Shown piece after piece: positions 1 to 7,870 of a DNA stretch of 64,000 nt (its first letter is position 1; every line of letters starts with the position of its first letter). The translations under genes were made by a program, and so were the position numbers. Source of the DNA: Nocardioides luteus. GTDB taxonomy: Bacteria; Actinomycetota; Actinomycetes; Propionibacteriales; Nocardioidaceae. Under the pieces are notes generated by a model, which did not search any database, had not been told where the DNA came from, and worked only from the letters and a program-made list of their open reading frames with translations. The stretch covers positions 4,208,501 to 4,272,500 of the forward strand of contig NZ_JADOVJ010000001.1 of NCBI RefSeq assembly GCF_015752315.1. The letters are read 5' to 3'.

Positions 1-179
1 TCCACACCCGTCGGAATCCGCGCCGAATACCGGTTGTCAGCGGGGTCGGCGCGGCGTCGCGGTAGCGCTGCGGCCACGAAGTCGGCAGCTGTCAGCCGCC
101 CGATCCGCGAAATCCTCGACGCTTTCCGCAGGGGGTGATGGCGGCCCGGGGTTTACCTCGCCGTTCGCTGTCCAGGCGG

Positions 180-195
180 TGTGACGGCAGTCACC
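180..195. promoter_or_regulatory. CRP/GlxR-like site
   Basis: The sequence TGTGACGGCAGTCACC matches the CRP-family consensus TGTGA-N6-TCACA in all but the last base. It lies about 60 bases upstream of the small membrane protein gene that starts at 254. Bases 1-179 show no other gene or motif I can support. The role is inferred from the motif only. Confidence 0.35.
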
Positions 196-253
196 ATTCC
201 GAGACAACGTGCGGCACGAGCCACGCGTTCACCGGAAGAATCGAGGTCGCTCC

Positions 254-517
254 ATGACGTTCGAGACCTTGCTGGTCATGGCGGTCGGTATCGCGGCGCT
301 GACCGGTCTGCGGATCGTTCTGGCCCTCATCGGAAAGGGGCATGCCGCCGACCACTCGACGATCCCGCGCCCGCGGGAAGAGGGTGCGGTCGGCACCAGG
401 CGCCGCGCGGTACGCGGCACGGGACGCAACCGGAACCTGCTGTACTTCGTGCCGAGCCAGGAACCGCAGCCGATGCTGGAAGCTCGGCAGGCTACAGCGT
501 CCGGCGAGCGCCGTTGA
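254..517 (+). CDS. small single-pass membrane protein
   Basis: This 87-residue protein is of no family I recognise. Residues 1-22 or so form one hydrophobic helix (MTFETLLVMAVGIAALTGLR), followed by a basic, Arg-rich, probably cytosolic tail. I chose the ATG at 254 over the in-frame ATG at 209 because GAGG lies just upstream and the protein then begins directly with the membrane helix. Its 3' end overlaps the convergent gene ending at 492 by 26 bases. A CRP-like site lies about 60 bases upstream. The reading frame is short, so a spurious ORF cannot be ruled out. Confidence 0.45.
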   Translation: MTFETLLVMAVGIAALTGLRIVLALIGKGHAADHSTIPRPREEGAVGTRRRAVRGTGRNRNLLYFVPSQEPQPMLEARQATASGERR

Positions 518-950
518 CCTTCTGCCGGAGCCAGGCGGGGATGCGGTCCTCGTCGCGGGGGAACGTCTCGAGGTCGAGCGCGTACAGCCCCGGATGGGCC
601 GGCCAGCGCCAGACCGGCTCGTCGTCGTAGTTGAACACGACCTTCGTCGAGTTCTTCTCCCCCTCGCCCTCGCCGCTGGCGATGGTCCAGCGGGCGGAGA
701 ACCAGGCGCCCCGGCCCGGCTCGTACATCACCCGCCGGAGCTCGTCGGTCAGCGCGAGGATCGTCTCGGGCGGACGGGCGTAGGCGAAGCTGCCGTCCGG
801 CCGGTGCACGTCGATGCGTCCGGTGAAGAACATCGACAGGTTGCGGTGGTTGAAGACCAACGTGGACCAGTCGCCCTCGACCTCGTCGGCGAGGTGGAGG
901 GCGATCTCATCGATGAGCTGTTCCTGTCTGACCACAGGAGGAACGGTCAT
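492..950 (-). CDS. YezG/DUF600-like immunity protein
   Basis: The 152-residue soluble protein resembles the YezG (DUF600) immunity proteins that neutralise LXG/YeeF-type toxins in Firmicutes and relatives. Visible family-like features are an N-terminal helix with DEIALHLADEVEGDWSTLVF, a central GAWFSARWTI strand, the VVFNYDDEPVW strand and a C-terminal FPRDEDRIPAWL motif. The ATG at 950 follows an AGGAGG Shine-Dalgarno element on the minus strand. No toxin gene is nearby, so it is either an orphan immunity protein or a related domain with another role. The assignment rests on motif memory only. Confidence 0.5.
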   Translation of the reverse strand: MTVPPVVRQEQLIDEIALHLADEVEGDWSTLVFNHRNLSMFFTGRIDVHRPDGSFAYARPPETILALTDELRRVMYEPGRGAWFSARWTIASGEGEGEKNSTKVVFNYDDEPVWRWPAHPGLYALDLETFPRDEDRIPAWLRQKVNGARRTL

Positions 951-1097
951 GACCGCCAACCTACTACCGCTGTCGACCCCAATCCGGGACCAACGTCCCG
1001 AGGTCCGGCACAGTGAGGTGTTTCCCACACGTGACGGGACCGTGAGTTTCCGATGGCTCCGTGAACGCCGAGGACCGTTTCGGACTAGGTTGAGCAG

Positions 1098-1679
1098 ATG
1101 ACTCGGAACCCGCGACAGTCCCTCGATCGCTCCGTGCAGCGGCTGGGTTCCCGCGTGCGCGAGCTGCGCAAGGCGCAGGGGATGACGCTGGTCCAGCTCG
1201 CCGAGGCGACCGACCTGTCCCACCCGTTCCTGAGCCAGATCGAGCGCGGGATGGCACGCCCGTCGATGTCCTCGCTGTTCCGGATCGCGCAGACGCTGGG
1301 CACCACCCAGCAGGGCCTGCTGGCGGACAGCGTCGAGAGCCCCTCCGCAGGCCCGGCGGCGGTCGTACGCCGCTCCGACCCCGGCACCGCGGAGGCGTCC
1401 AACGGCGCGGTGCAGGCGCTGGTCGCCGGGGCCGACCATGCGTTCATCCCGATGGAGTTCGTCGGCGACGAGACGTCCTGGGACCGCTACTGGCAGCACG
1501 AGGAGGACGAGTTCGTCTACGTCGTGGGCGGGACGCTGCGGATCGACCTGGACGGCGAGGAGCAGGTCATGGAGACGGCCGACTCGGTCTACATCCCCGG
1601 CGGCGTACGTCACCGGTGGGCGAGCGCCGACGGCGAGCTCTTCCGGCTGCTGGTGGTCAAGGAGCAGCGCGGGCGCTGA
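1098..1679 (+). CDS. XRE-cupin transcriptional regulator
   Basis: This 193-residue regulator has an N-terminal HTH_3 DNA-binding domain (about residues 14-70: LRKAQGMTLVQLAEATDLSH, then FLSQIERG) and a C-terminal cupin_2 sensor barrel (about 105-190) with WQHEEDEFVYVVGG and IPGGVRHRW carrying the usual His/Glu ligands. Proteins of this layout (PuuR/ClgR-like) sense small catabolites and repress amine or amino-acid catabolic genes. Its 3' end overlaps the convergent amidohydrolase gene by 23 bases, and that gene is the last one of the seven-gene operon ending here. This makes it the best local candidate for the operon's regulator, possibly at the inverted repeat at 9166-9196. Confidence 0.85.
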   Translation: MTRNPRQSLDRSVQRLGSRVRELRKAQGMTLVQLAEATDLSHPFLSQIERGMARPSMSSLFRIAQTLGTTQQGLLADSVESPSAGPAAVVRRSDPGTAEASNGAVQALVAGADHAFIPMEFVGDETSWDRYWQHEEDEFVYVVGGTLRIDLDGEEQVMETADSVYIPGGVRHRWASADGELFRLLVVKEQRGR

Positions 1680-2895
1680 ACCGCGCCAGCTCCGCCACGA
1701 TCTCCCGCTCGTCGGCGGTGACGAGCACACCGTCGCGTACGACGACCCGGCCGGCCACGACCACGTGCCGCGGGCGCCGCCCGGGCGAGGCCCAGAGCAG
1801 CCCGGCCGCCGGGTCGTGGACCCCGGCGTCGGCGACGCCGGAGACGTCCCAGACACACAGGTCCGTCCCCGAACCCAGCCCCGGCCGACCGAGGCCGGAC
1901 GCTGAGCCGGTGGTCGCCATCTCGAGCACGTCGGCGGCGGCCAGCGGCGGACCGACCAGCGGCGCGACCTGCATGGCCAAGCGGGCGTCGGCGAGCAGGT
2001 GGCCGGCGTCGTTGCTGCCGCCGCCGCTGGTGCCCAGGCCGACCTCGACCCCGGCCTCGCGGAGCGCCGCGACCGGCGCGATTCCCCACCCCATCGGCAG
2101 GTCGCAGCCGGGTGCGTGCGTGGCGCTCACCCCGGCGGCGGCGAGCCGCCGGATCTCGTCCGGCGTCACGTCGCACAGGTGTGCCAGGGTCACGTCGGGC
2201 GCGAGCCAGCCCCACTCCTCCAGCAGGTCGATCGGGCGCCGGCCGTAGCGCTCGGCCGCGACCGCGACGTCGACCTGCTCGTTGGCCTGCGTACGCCGCC
2301 GCAGCCCGCGCCGGGCCGCCACCTCCCCCATCAGGCGGAAGGTCGGCTCCGGGTCCGAGTGCACCCCGGCCGGGCCGACGGCGACCTGCAGCATCCCGTC
2401 GGCGCTCACCCCGCCGGGCGCATCACCCACCAGCGCCTCGGCGATCAGGTCGGCGCTGCGCGCCGCGGTCTCGGGGTCGTCCCGGGCGGCACCACGGACG
2501 AACACCAATCGGGCGCCGAGCTCCGCTGCCGCCCTCGCGGTCCCCTGCGCCAGTGGCACCGTCTCCTCGGGAGTCAGGGCAGCCGGCCAGGTCAGGTGGT
2601 GGTCGGCGACCGTGGTGACCCCGCAGAGCAGCGACTCGGCGAGACCGGCCCGCGCCGCGGCGTACGTCAGCTCGGCGTCGACCCCGACCCGGTCGTAGGC
2701 CGCGGCCATCGTGGGCAGCCAGGTCGCCATCGGGACACCGCGGGTGCCGGGGAGGGTGCGGAACGCGGTCTGCAGCAGATGGTGGTGGGCGTTGACCAGG
2801 CCCGGCGTGACCAGGCATCCCGACGCGTCCAGGTCGTCGTCAGGCCCCTCGACCGAGAGATCCCCCGCGGCCGCGCCTGTGATCCGCAGCGTCAT
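1657..2895 (-). CDS. 8-oxoguanine-deaminase-like amidohydrolase, degenerate site
   Basis: This 412-residue protein belongs to the ATZ/TRZ branch of the amidohydrolase superfamily and most resembles 8-oxoguanine and hydroxyatrazine-type deaminases: VTPGLVNAHHHL near residue 35, HAPGCDLPMGWGIAPV near 260, and SNDAGHLLADAR near 294. The HxH metal ligands (H37, H39) and the later His (H239) remain. However, the third metal His of the HTHLAE motif is Gln (Q203 in RTQANE), and the catalytic Asp of the GVDG motif is Ser (S290 in GLGTSGGG). The N-terminal sandwich domain is also very short. It may have lost hydrolysis or changed chemistry. Its start overlaps the creatininase stop by four bases (ATGA). 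Confidence 0.8.
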   Translation of the reverse strand: MTLRITGAAAGDLSVEGPDDDLDASGCLVTPGLVNAHHHLLQTAFRTLPGTRGVPMATWLPTMAAAYDRVGVDAELTYAAARAGLAESLLCGVTTVADHHLTWPAALTPEETVPLAQGTARAAAELGARLVFVRGAARDDPETAARSADLIAEALVGDAPGGVSADGMLQVAVGPAGVHSDPEPTFRLMGEVAARRGLRRRTQANEQVDVAVAAERYGRRPIDLLEEWGWLAPDVTLAHLCDVTPDEIRRLAAAGVSATHAPGCDLPMGWGIAPVAALREAGVEVGLGTSGGGSNDAGHLLADARLAMQVAPLVGPPLAAADVLEMATTGSASGLGRPGLGSGTDLCVWDVSGVADAGVHDPAAGLLWASPGRRPRHVVVAGRVVVRDGVLVTADEREIVAELARFSARAAP

Positions 2896-3677
2896 GCCGA
2901 CGGCGTGAAGCGAGAGGCCTCCACGATGACCTCGGCCAGCGTCGCGACCCCGGCCTCGAAGCGGACCTTGCCGTCCTCGGCGGTGGCGGTGGTCGGGTCT
3001 CCGAGGTAGCCGTCGGTGCCGAAGTCGTCCGAGAGCCAGCCGAAGGAGACCGGCTTGCCGAAGCCGATGTGCCGGTAGCCGGCCAGCTGCTCGGGCACCT
3101 TCCGCTCCCCGCGCTCCTGGTGCACCAGCTCGGGCCTCAGATGGAGCATCATCGAGGTCTCGCCGTGGCCGCCGTGGATGCCGAGGCCGAGCTCGTCCGC
3201 CCGCGAGGAGGTGCCGCCCTGGTCGGGCGGCACGGACAGGTGCGCGAAGAAGGTCGCGAGACCGAACTGCTTGCGCAGCTCGCGGCTGGCGACCTGTCCG
3301 AGCGCGGAGTTGCCGCCGTGACCGTTGACGAAGAGCAGCCGGGTGATCCCCGACGTGCTCAGCGAGCGGCCGATGTCGACGAGCACCCGCATCAGGGTGT
3401 CCCAGGAGAGCCAGATCGTCCCGGGCGACCAGGAGTGCTCGTCGGACTTCGTGTAGGCCAGCGGCTCCAGCAGCACCACGGAAGCACTGCCCGCCTCGGC
3501 CACGGCAGCCACCGCCGCCGAGGCCGCCTCGGCGGCGATCACGTAGTCGGTCGAGACCGGTAGATGGGGGCCGTGCTGCTCGATCGCGCCGAGACCGAGG
3601 ACCGCCACCGTGTCCGGCGGCAGCTCGGCGATCTCGGGGGCGGTGAGGTCGGCGAAACGAGGCACGCGGTGGGGCAT
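2892..3677 (-). CDS. creatininase-family amidohydrolase
   Basis: This 261-residue protein is about the usual length of the creatininase/ArfB/MftE family, which opens cyclic amides or hydrolyses formamides with a di-metal site. The metal signature is intact: GAIEQHGPHLPVSTD (Glu, His and Asp ligands, about residues 31-45), VNGHGGN (about 116-122) and HGGHGETS (about 168-175). It is coupled on both sides: its start overlaps the FAD-oxidase stop by one base and its stop overlaps the amidohydrolase start by four. The context suggests a ring-opening or amide-cleaving step on the substrate imported by the neighbouring ABC system. The exact substrate is unknown; creatinine itself is only one option. 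Confidence 0.85.
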   Translation of the reverse strand: MPHRVPRFADLTAPEIAELPPDTVAVLGLGAIEQHGPHLPVSTDYVIAAEAASAAVAAVAEAGSASVVLLEPLAYTKSDEHSWSPGTIWLSWDTLMRVLVDIGRSLSTSGITRLLFVNGHGGNSALGQVASRELRKQFGLATFFAHLSVPPDQGGTSSRADELGLGIHGGHGETSMMLHLRPELVHQERGERKVPEQLAGYRHIGFGKPVSFGWLSDDFGTDGYLGDPTTATAEDGKVRFEAGVATLAEVIVEASRFTPSA

Positions 3678-5020
3678 CAGCGGACTCCGATGTTGACGCG
3701 GGTGTCGACCAGCGTGTGGTCGGTGAGCTTGCCCTGGTTGAGCAGCCCCTTGGGGTCGCGCTCGCGGGCGACGGCGGTGACGAGCTCGACGTTGCGGTCG
3801 ACGTACCACTGGTGGGGCGAGTGCACGCCCACGCCGATCTCGTCGAAGCGCGGGATGCCGGCGAGGACCTGCTCCTCGGAGACGTACTCGGCCACCACCA
3901 TCGCCAGCGGGCCTCGCCCCATCAGCTCCAGATGCAGCCAGACCGGCCCGTCGTAGACCTCGCGCACCCGGTCGGCATCGGTCCAGTAGAGCTCGCCCCC
4001 GGTCTCCATGTGGAACCAGGTCCGGTCACGGTGCGCGCGCTGCAGGAAGTAGACCGGGTGGTTGTAGGACATCCCGGAGAGCAGATCGGTCGCGGCGTAG
4101 TCCTCCAGACACGCCCGTACGCTGCCCCCGGCCGCCACGACGAGCGACTCGATCTCGGCGACCGTGGAGGCCTCGGCGATCACCCGGAGGCTGTGCTGGG
4201 CCGGGTCGAGCGAGACGTTGGTGGTCAGGGTCGGGACCAGCGCGGGCTCGTCGCCCGAGGCCAGCCGCGGCAGCACCGGCAGGTCCAGCAGCCGGCGGTG
4301 CACCGACACCATCGCCTCCCAGCTGTCGAAGGCGGCGTAGACCGCCACCCAGTCGCGCGCGGGATCGGTGCGCACCACCACCGAGGTCACGACGCCGGTC
4401 ACGCCGTAGGCGTGGATGTAGGGCAGCGTCTCCTCGCCCCGCATCGTGAGCAGGCGGCCGCTCCCGTCCATCGGGGCCACGGTCAGCTCGGTGACGAAGC
4501 CGTCGGAGGTGGTGCCGTGCTCGATCGTCCCGGTGCCGGCGCTGCCGCCACCGATGAAGCCGCCGATCGTGGAGCCCTTGGTGGAGGGGAAGATCCACAG
4601 GTCGCGTCCGGCCTCGCGGGCCACCTTGTCGATCCGGGTCATCCGGGCCCCGGCCCCGGCGCGTACGTCGCCGTCGGGCAGCACCTCGATCGCGTCCAGG
4701 CCGCGGAGGTCGAGGATGATCCCACCGGTGAACGGGGTCGCCTGGCCGTAGTTGCCCGTCCCGGCGCCGCGCGGGACGACCGGCACGTCGTGCTCGAAGG
4801 CCAGGGCCAGGATGTCGGCGACCTCCTGCTCGGTCCGCGGCCGGACGATGGCATCGGCGACGTACCGGCCGCTCGGCACCTTCTCCTGGAGGATCGGGGA
4901 CATCCGCGACCAGTCGGAGGAGAGCTTGACCAGCGCGGCCGGGTCGGTCTCGACCCGGTCCGCGCCGAGGCGGTCGGCGACCAGGGCGGTCACCAGGGAC
5001 GTACGCTGCGAAGTCGTCAT
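3677..5020 (-). CDS. FAD-linked oxidase (PCMH/GlcD type)
   Basis: This 447-residue flavoprotein has the PCMH/VAO FAD-binding fold: an N-terminal helix, VVPRGAGTGNYGQ (about residues 76-88), the pyrophosphate loop GGFIGGGSAGTGTIEHG (about 155-171), then a divergent substrate/cap domain ending with RDPKGLLNQGKL, the usual GlcD-type C-terminal signature. Such enzymes oxidise hydroxy acids, alcohols or amines. The gene sits between the ABC lipoprotein (five-base gap) and the creatininase (one-base overlap), so it probably oxidises the imported compound or an early intermediate. No Cys or His for bicovalent FAD attachment could be assigned with confidence. Confidence 0.85.
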   Translation of the reverse strand: MTTSQRTSLVTALVADRLGADRVETDPAALVKLSSDWSRMSPILQEKVPSGRYVADAIVRPRTEQEVADILALAFEHDVPVVPRGAGTGNYGQATPFTGGIILDLRGLDAIEVLPDGDVRAGAGARMTRIDKVAREAGRDLWIFPSTKGSTIGGFIGGGSAGTGTIEHGTTSDGFVTELTVAPMDGSGRLLTMRGEETLPYIHAYGVTGVVTSVVVRTDPARDWVAVYAAFDSWEAMVSVHRRLLDLPVLPRLASGDEPALVPTLTTNVSLDPAQHSLRVIAEASTVAEIESLVVAAGGSVRACLEDYAATDLLSGMSYNHPVYFLQRAHRDRTWFHMETGGELYWTDADRVREVYDGPVWLHLELMGRGPLAMVVAEYVSEEQVLAGIPRFDEIGVGVHSPHQWYVDRNVELVTAVARERDPKGLLNQGKLTDHTLVDTRVNIGVR

Positions 5021-5025
5021 CGGCG

Positions 5026-6210
5026 TCACTTCATCGAGATCGAGTCGTCGATGAACCGGTTGTCGTAGAGCGACTCCGGGTCGATGTCGTCGGAGGTGAT
5101 CGTGCCGGCCTGCTTCATGATCGGCGCGAACGTCTCGACGATCTCCTTCATCCGCTCGCCGTCGATCTGGCCGAAGACCCCCGACTTCGGGTCGTCGTGG
5201 ACCAGGTCGAGGTCGGTCATCGTCTCGGCGGCGTACGCAGCCACGCCCTCGCTGTAGGTCCAGCCGGTCTGGTAGCGCTCGACGATGTCGACGATGACGC
5301 CGTTGGCCCAGTCCGGGTCCGCCAGGTAGTCGATCTCGGCCTGCTGCATCACCGGGACGAGCTTCTCGAGGCAGTCGGCCTCCTTGTCGACATCCTCGGC
5401 GCGTACGGCGATCGGCTCGGGGTAGATGCTGTAGCCGATCTCGGAGAGGAGCTGGTAGCCGATCGGCTTGCCCCAGCTGCTGATCTCCTTCTCGTAGATG
5501 TAGGGCTCGGCGGTGGCGAACCCCTGCTGGAGGATCGTCGGCTCGGTGACGAAGCGCTGCGGGGTGCCCTCGTAGGAGAGGTCCGACTGCTTCTTCTCGA
5601 TCATCCCCTGCGACTCGAGCAGCGCGGGGATCACGTCGCCGGCGGTCACGACGGGGTCGCCGTCCTTCGCGGCGTCGGCGACGGTCTTCGCGCCGTCCTG
5701 GCTCTTCGGGTCCCACATCAGGATCTGGGGCGAGACGGTCAGCTGCGAGGTCAGCGCCACGGTGGGCTGCTTCTCCGCGGCCGCGATCGCGGCGTCGGTG
5801 TTAACCGCTCCGATGAGGATGTCCTTGTCGAGGTACATCGTCGCCGGGACGGGCTGGAACCCGGTCGCCGGGCCACCCGAACGGACCTCGATCTTCACGC
5901 CGGTGTCGACGCCTCCGGAAACGAGCGGACCGGTGACGGTCTTCTTGTCGGTGTCGACGGTGTAGCCCTCGCCGACCAGGCTGTACATGCCGCCGTGCTC
6001 GGCCTCGGGCTGCCAGTCCTGCTGCATCACCACGGTCGCGGGGCAGACGTCGGAGAGGTCCTTCGCGCTGCCCTTCTCCGCCTTGGTCACCTCGCCCGCA
6101 GAGGCGGTGTTGGTGGCGCCGGCGTCGCTGCCGCAGCCGGTCAGGGCGAGCGGGACGATGGTCGAGAGTGCTACCAGGGTGGCGGTACGCAGGGGTAGGT
6201 GTCGGTTCAT
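5026..6210 (-). CDS. ABC transporter substrate-binding lipoprotein
   Basis: The 394-residue protein begins with a lipoprotein signal peptide and the lipobox LTGC (lipidated Cys about residue 23). The mature part has the look of periplasmic-binding-like folds in NitT/TauT/THI5-type importers, with domain swaps around LIGAVNTDAAIAA and TILQQGFATAEPYIYE. It should bind the nitrogenous substrate outside the membrane and deliver it to the permease encoded just downstream of the ATPase. The start ATG at 6210 gives a canonical MNRHLPLR n-region. It is followed closely by the FAD-oxidase gene. The ligand cannot be read from sequence. Confidence 0.8.
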   Translation of the reverse strand: MNRHLPLRTATLVALSTIVPLALTGCGSDAGATNTASAGEVTKAEKGSAKDLSDVCPATVVMQQDWQPEAEHGGMYSLVGEGYTVDTDKKTVTGPLVSGGVDTGVKIEVRSGGPATGFQPVPATMYLDKDILIGAVNTDAAIAAAEKQPTVALTSQLTVSPQILMWDPKSQDGAKTVADAAKDGDPVVTAGDVIPALLESQGMIEKKQSDLSYEGTPQRFVTEPTILQQGFATAEPYIYEKEISSWGKPIGYQLLSEIGYSIYPEPIAVRAEDVDKEADCLEKLVPVMQQAEIDYLADPDWANGVIVDIVERYQTGWTYSEGVAAYAAETMTDLDLVHDDPKSGVFGQIDGERMKEIVETFAPIMKQAGTITSDDIDPESLYDNRFIDDSISMK

Positions 6211-6241
6211 GCTGGGTCCGTTTCTGGGGTGAGGGAGGGGG

Positions 6242-7132
6242 TCAGCGCTCGCCGTACCACTTGCCGATGACGGCACGGTCGAGGGCGGCGAAGGCCGAGA
6301 AGACGACGACTCCGAAGAGGGCGGTCAGGATGATCGCCATGAAGAGCGGCTCCATGCTGAGCCGCAGCGTGTAGACGCGGAGCAGGCCACCGATGCCGGG
6401 GCTGCCCTGCTGGAAGTAGAAGTCACCGACGATCACGCCGATGACCGACAGCCCGGCAGCGTTGCGCAGGCCGGTGAAGATCGCGGGCATCGCGGCGGGC
6501 AGCTGCAGCTTGAGCAGCCGCTGCAGCCGGTTCGCCCGGTTGAGGGTGAACAGGTCGTGTGCCGGCGCCGTCGCCGACTGCAGACCGAAGAGGGTGTTGG
6601 CGATCATCGGGAAGACGGCGATGATCACGCAGACCACGATCCGGGCGGAGATGCCGTAGCCCATCCAGATCCCGATCAGCGGGGTCAGCGCCAGGATCGG
6701 GACGGTCTGCAGGATGACGGCATAGGGATAGAGCACCTTCTCCAGGAGCCGGGTCTGGGCCATCACCATCGCCCAGGCCATCCCGATCACCACCGAGATC
6801 ACCAGACCGGCCAGCGCGACCTGGACCGACTGCCACAGCGCCGCGAGCATCGGCTGCATGACCTCCGGTCGGCCGAGCGTCTCGCCGAAGACCTGGTGCG
6901 GCGGCGGGAGCAGGAACCGCTTGTCCTCGCTCAGGATGACGTACGTCACCAGGTACCACAGCCCCGCCAGGCCGGCGAGCGCCGCGATCATCGGCACCAC
7001 CTTGGCGAGGAGGCGGCGCAGCACCGAGGGCGTACGCCTCCTGGGCTCTGCAGGCGCAGCCTCGGTCACGGCGGCGATGTCCGGCTCGACGACCGGCCCG
7101 GCGCTCAGCCCTGCGCTCAGCTCGGTGCTCAT
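6242..7132 (-). CDS. NitT/TauT-type ABC permease
   Basis: This 296-residue inner-membrane protein has six predicted membrane helices and the BPD_transp_1 architecture of SsuC/TauC/ThiX permeases. The EAA coupling loop is visible as LFTLNRANRLQRLLKLQLPA followed by AMPAIFTGLRNA. The N-terminal 45 residues are a Pro/Ala-rich cytosolic extension before the first helix. The ATG overlaps the upstream ATPase stop by four bases (ATGA), so the two subunits are translationally coupled. It forms the channel for the importer with the ATPase at 7129-7869 and the lipoprotein at 5026-6210. Confidence 0.9.
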   Translation of the reverse strand: MSTELSAGLSAGPVVEPDIAAVTEAAPAEPRRRTPSVLRRLLAKVVPMIAALAGLAGLWYLVTYVILSEDKRFLLPPPHQVFGETLGRPEVMQPMLAALWQSVQVALAGLVISVVIGMAWAMVMAQTRLLEKVLYPYAVILQTVPILALTPLIGIWMGYGISARIVVCVIIAVFPMIANTLFGLQSATAPAHDLFTLNRANRLQRLLKLQLPAAMPAIFTGLRNAAGLSVIGVIVGDFYFQQGSPGIGGLLRVYTLRLSMEPLFMAIILTALFGVVVFSAFAALDRAVIGKWYGER

Positions 7133-7869
7133 GCGTGCTCCTCCAGTGCCTGGGAGACCTGGCCGACCAGATGGGCGAAGTCGGACTCGAACCGCAGCTC
7201 GGGCGGTCGCGGGAACTCCCAGGGCACCGGGATCTCCGCGACGATCCGTCCGGGGCGGCCGCTCATCACCACGACGCGGGTGGAGAGGTAGACCGCCTCG
7301 GCCACGGAGTGGGTGATGAAGAGACCGGCGAAGCCCTTGAGCCTGAAGAGCCGCTGCAGCTCGGTCTGCATCGCCAGCCGGGTGATCTCGTCGAGGGCTC
7401 CGAACGGCTCGTCGAAGAGGGCGAGGTCGGGTTCGGCGACCAGCGCGCGGGCGATCGAGACCCGCATCCGCATGCCTCCGGAGAGCTGGCGCGGATGCTG
7501 CTTCTCGAAGCCGGTGAGGCCGACGAGGTCCAGCGCCTCCTGGGCAGCCCGTTGCCGCTGTGACTTCGGGAGCCCGCTCAGCTCGCCGATCAGCTCGACG
7601 TTCTTCCGGGCGCTGCGCCACTCCAGCAGGGTGGGGTCCTGGAAGACGTAGCTGGTGGTGCCGGCGTCGACCTCGACCCGACCGACGGTGGCCTCCTCGA
7701 GTCCCGAGGCGAGCCGGAGCAGGGTGGACTTGCCGCAGCCGGACGGGCCGACGACGGAGACGAACTCGCCGGCGTCGACGCTCAGGTCGACCCCGGTCAG
7801 CGCGGTCGTGCCGGTCGGGAAGCGCTTGGTCACCCCGGAGAGGGCGAGCGTGGCGGTGGTCGTTTTCAT
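7129..7869 (-). CDS. NitT/TauT-type ABC ATPase
   Basis: The 246-residue ATPase has every ABC motif: Walker A GPSGCGKSTLL (about residue 40), Q-loop in SYVFQDPTLLEW, signature LSGGMRMRVSIARAL, Walker B LALFDEPFGALD and the H-loop in FITHSVAEAV. It is closest in style to SsuB/TauB/NrtD. It powers the importer formed with the next two gene products. Its start lies one base after the stop of the deaminase gene, consistent with the operon's second position. Confidence 0.92.
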   Translation of the reverse strand: MKTTTATLALSGVTKRFPTGTTALTGVDLSVDAGEFVSVVGPSGCGKSTLLRLASGLEEATVGRVEVDAGTTSYVFQDPTLLEWRSARKNVELIGELSGLPKSQRQRAAQEALDLVGLTGFEKQHPRQLSGGMRMRVSIARALVAEPDLALFDEPFGALDEITRLAMQTELQRLFRLKGFAGLFITHSVAEAVYLSTRVVVMSGRPGRIVAEIPVPWEFPRPPELRFESDFAHLVGQVSQALEEHA

Positions 7870-7870
7870 G

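Noticed and set aside
3677..5716. A longer start for the FAD-linked oxidase (to 5716)
   Set aside because: The extra upstream residues are Arg/Asp-rich shadow sequence within the lipoprotein gene. The ATG at 5020 directly precedes the family's N-terminal helix.
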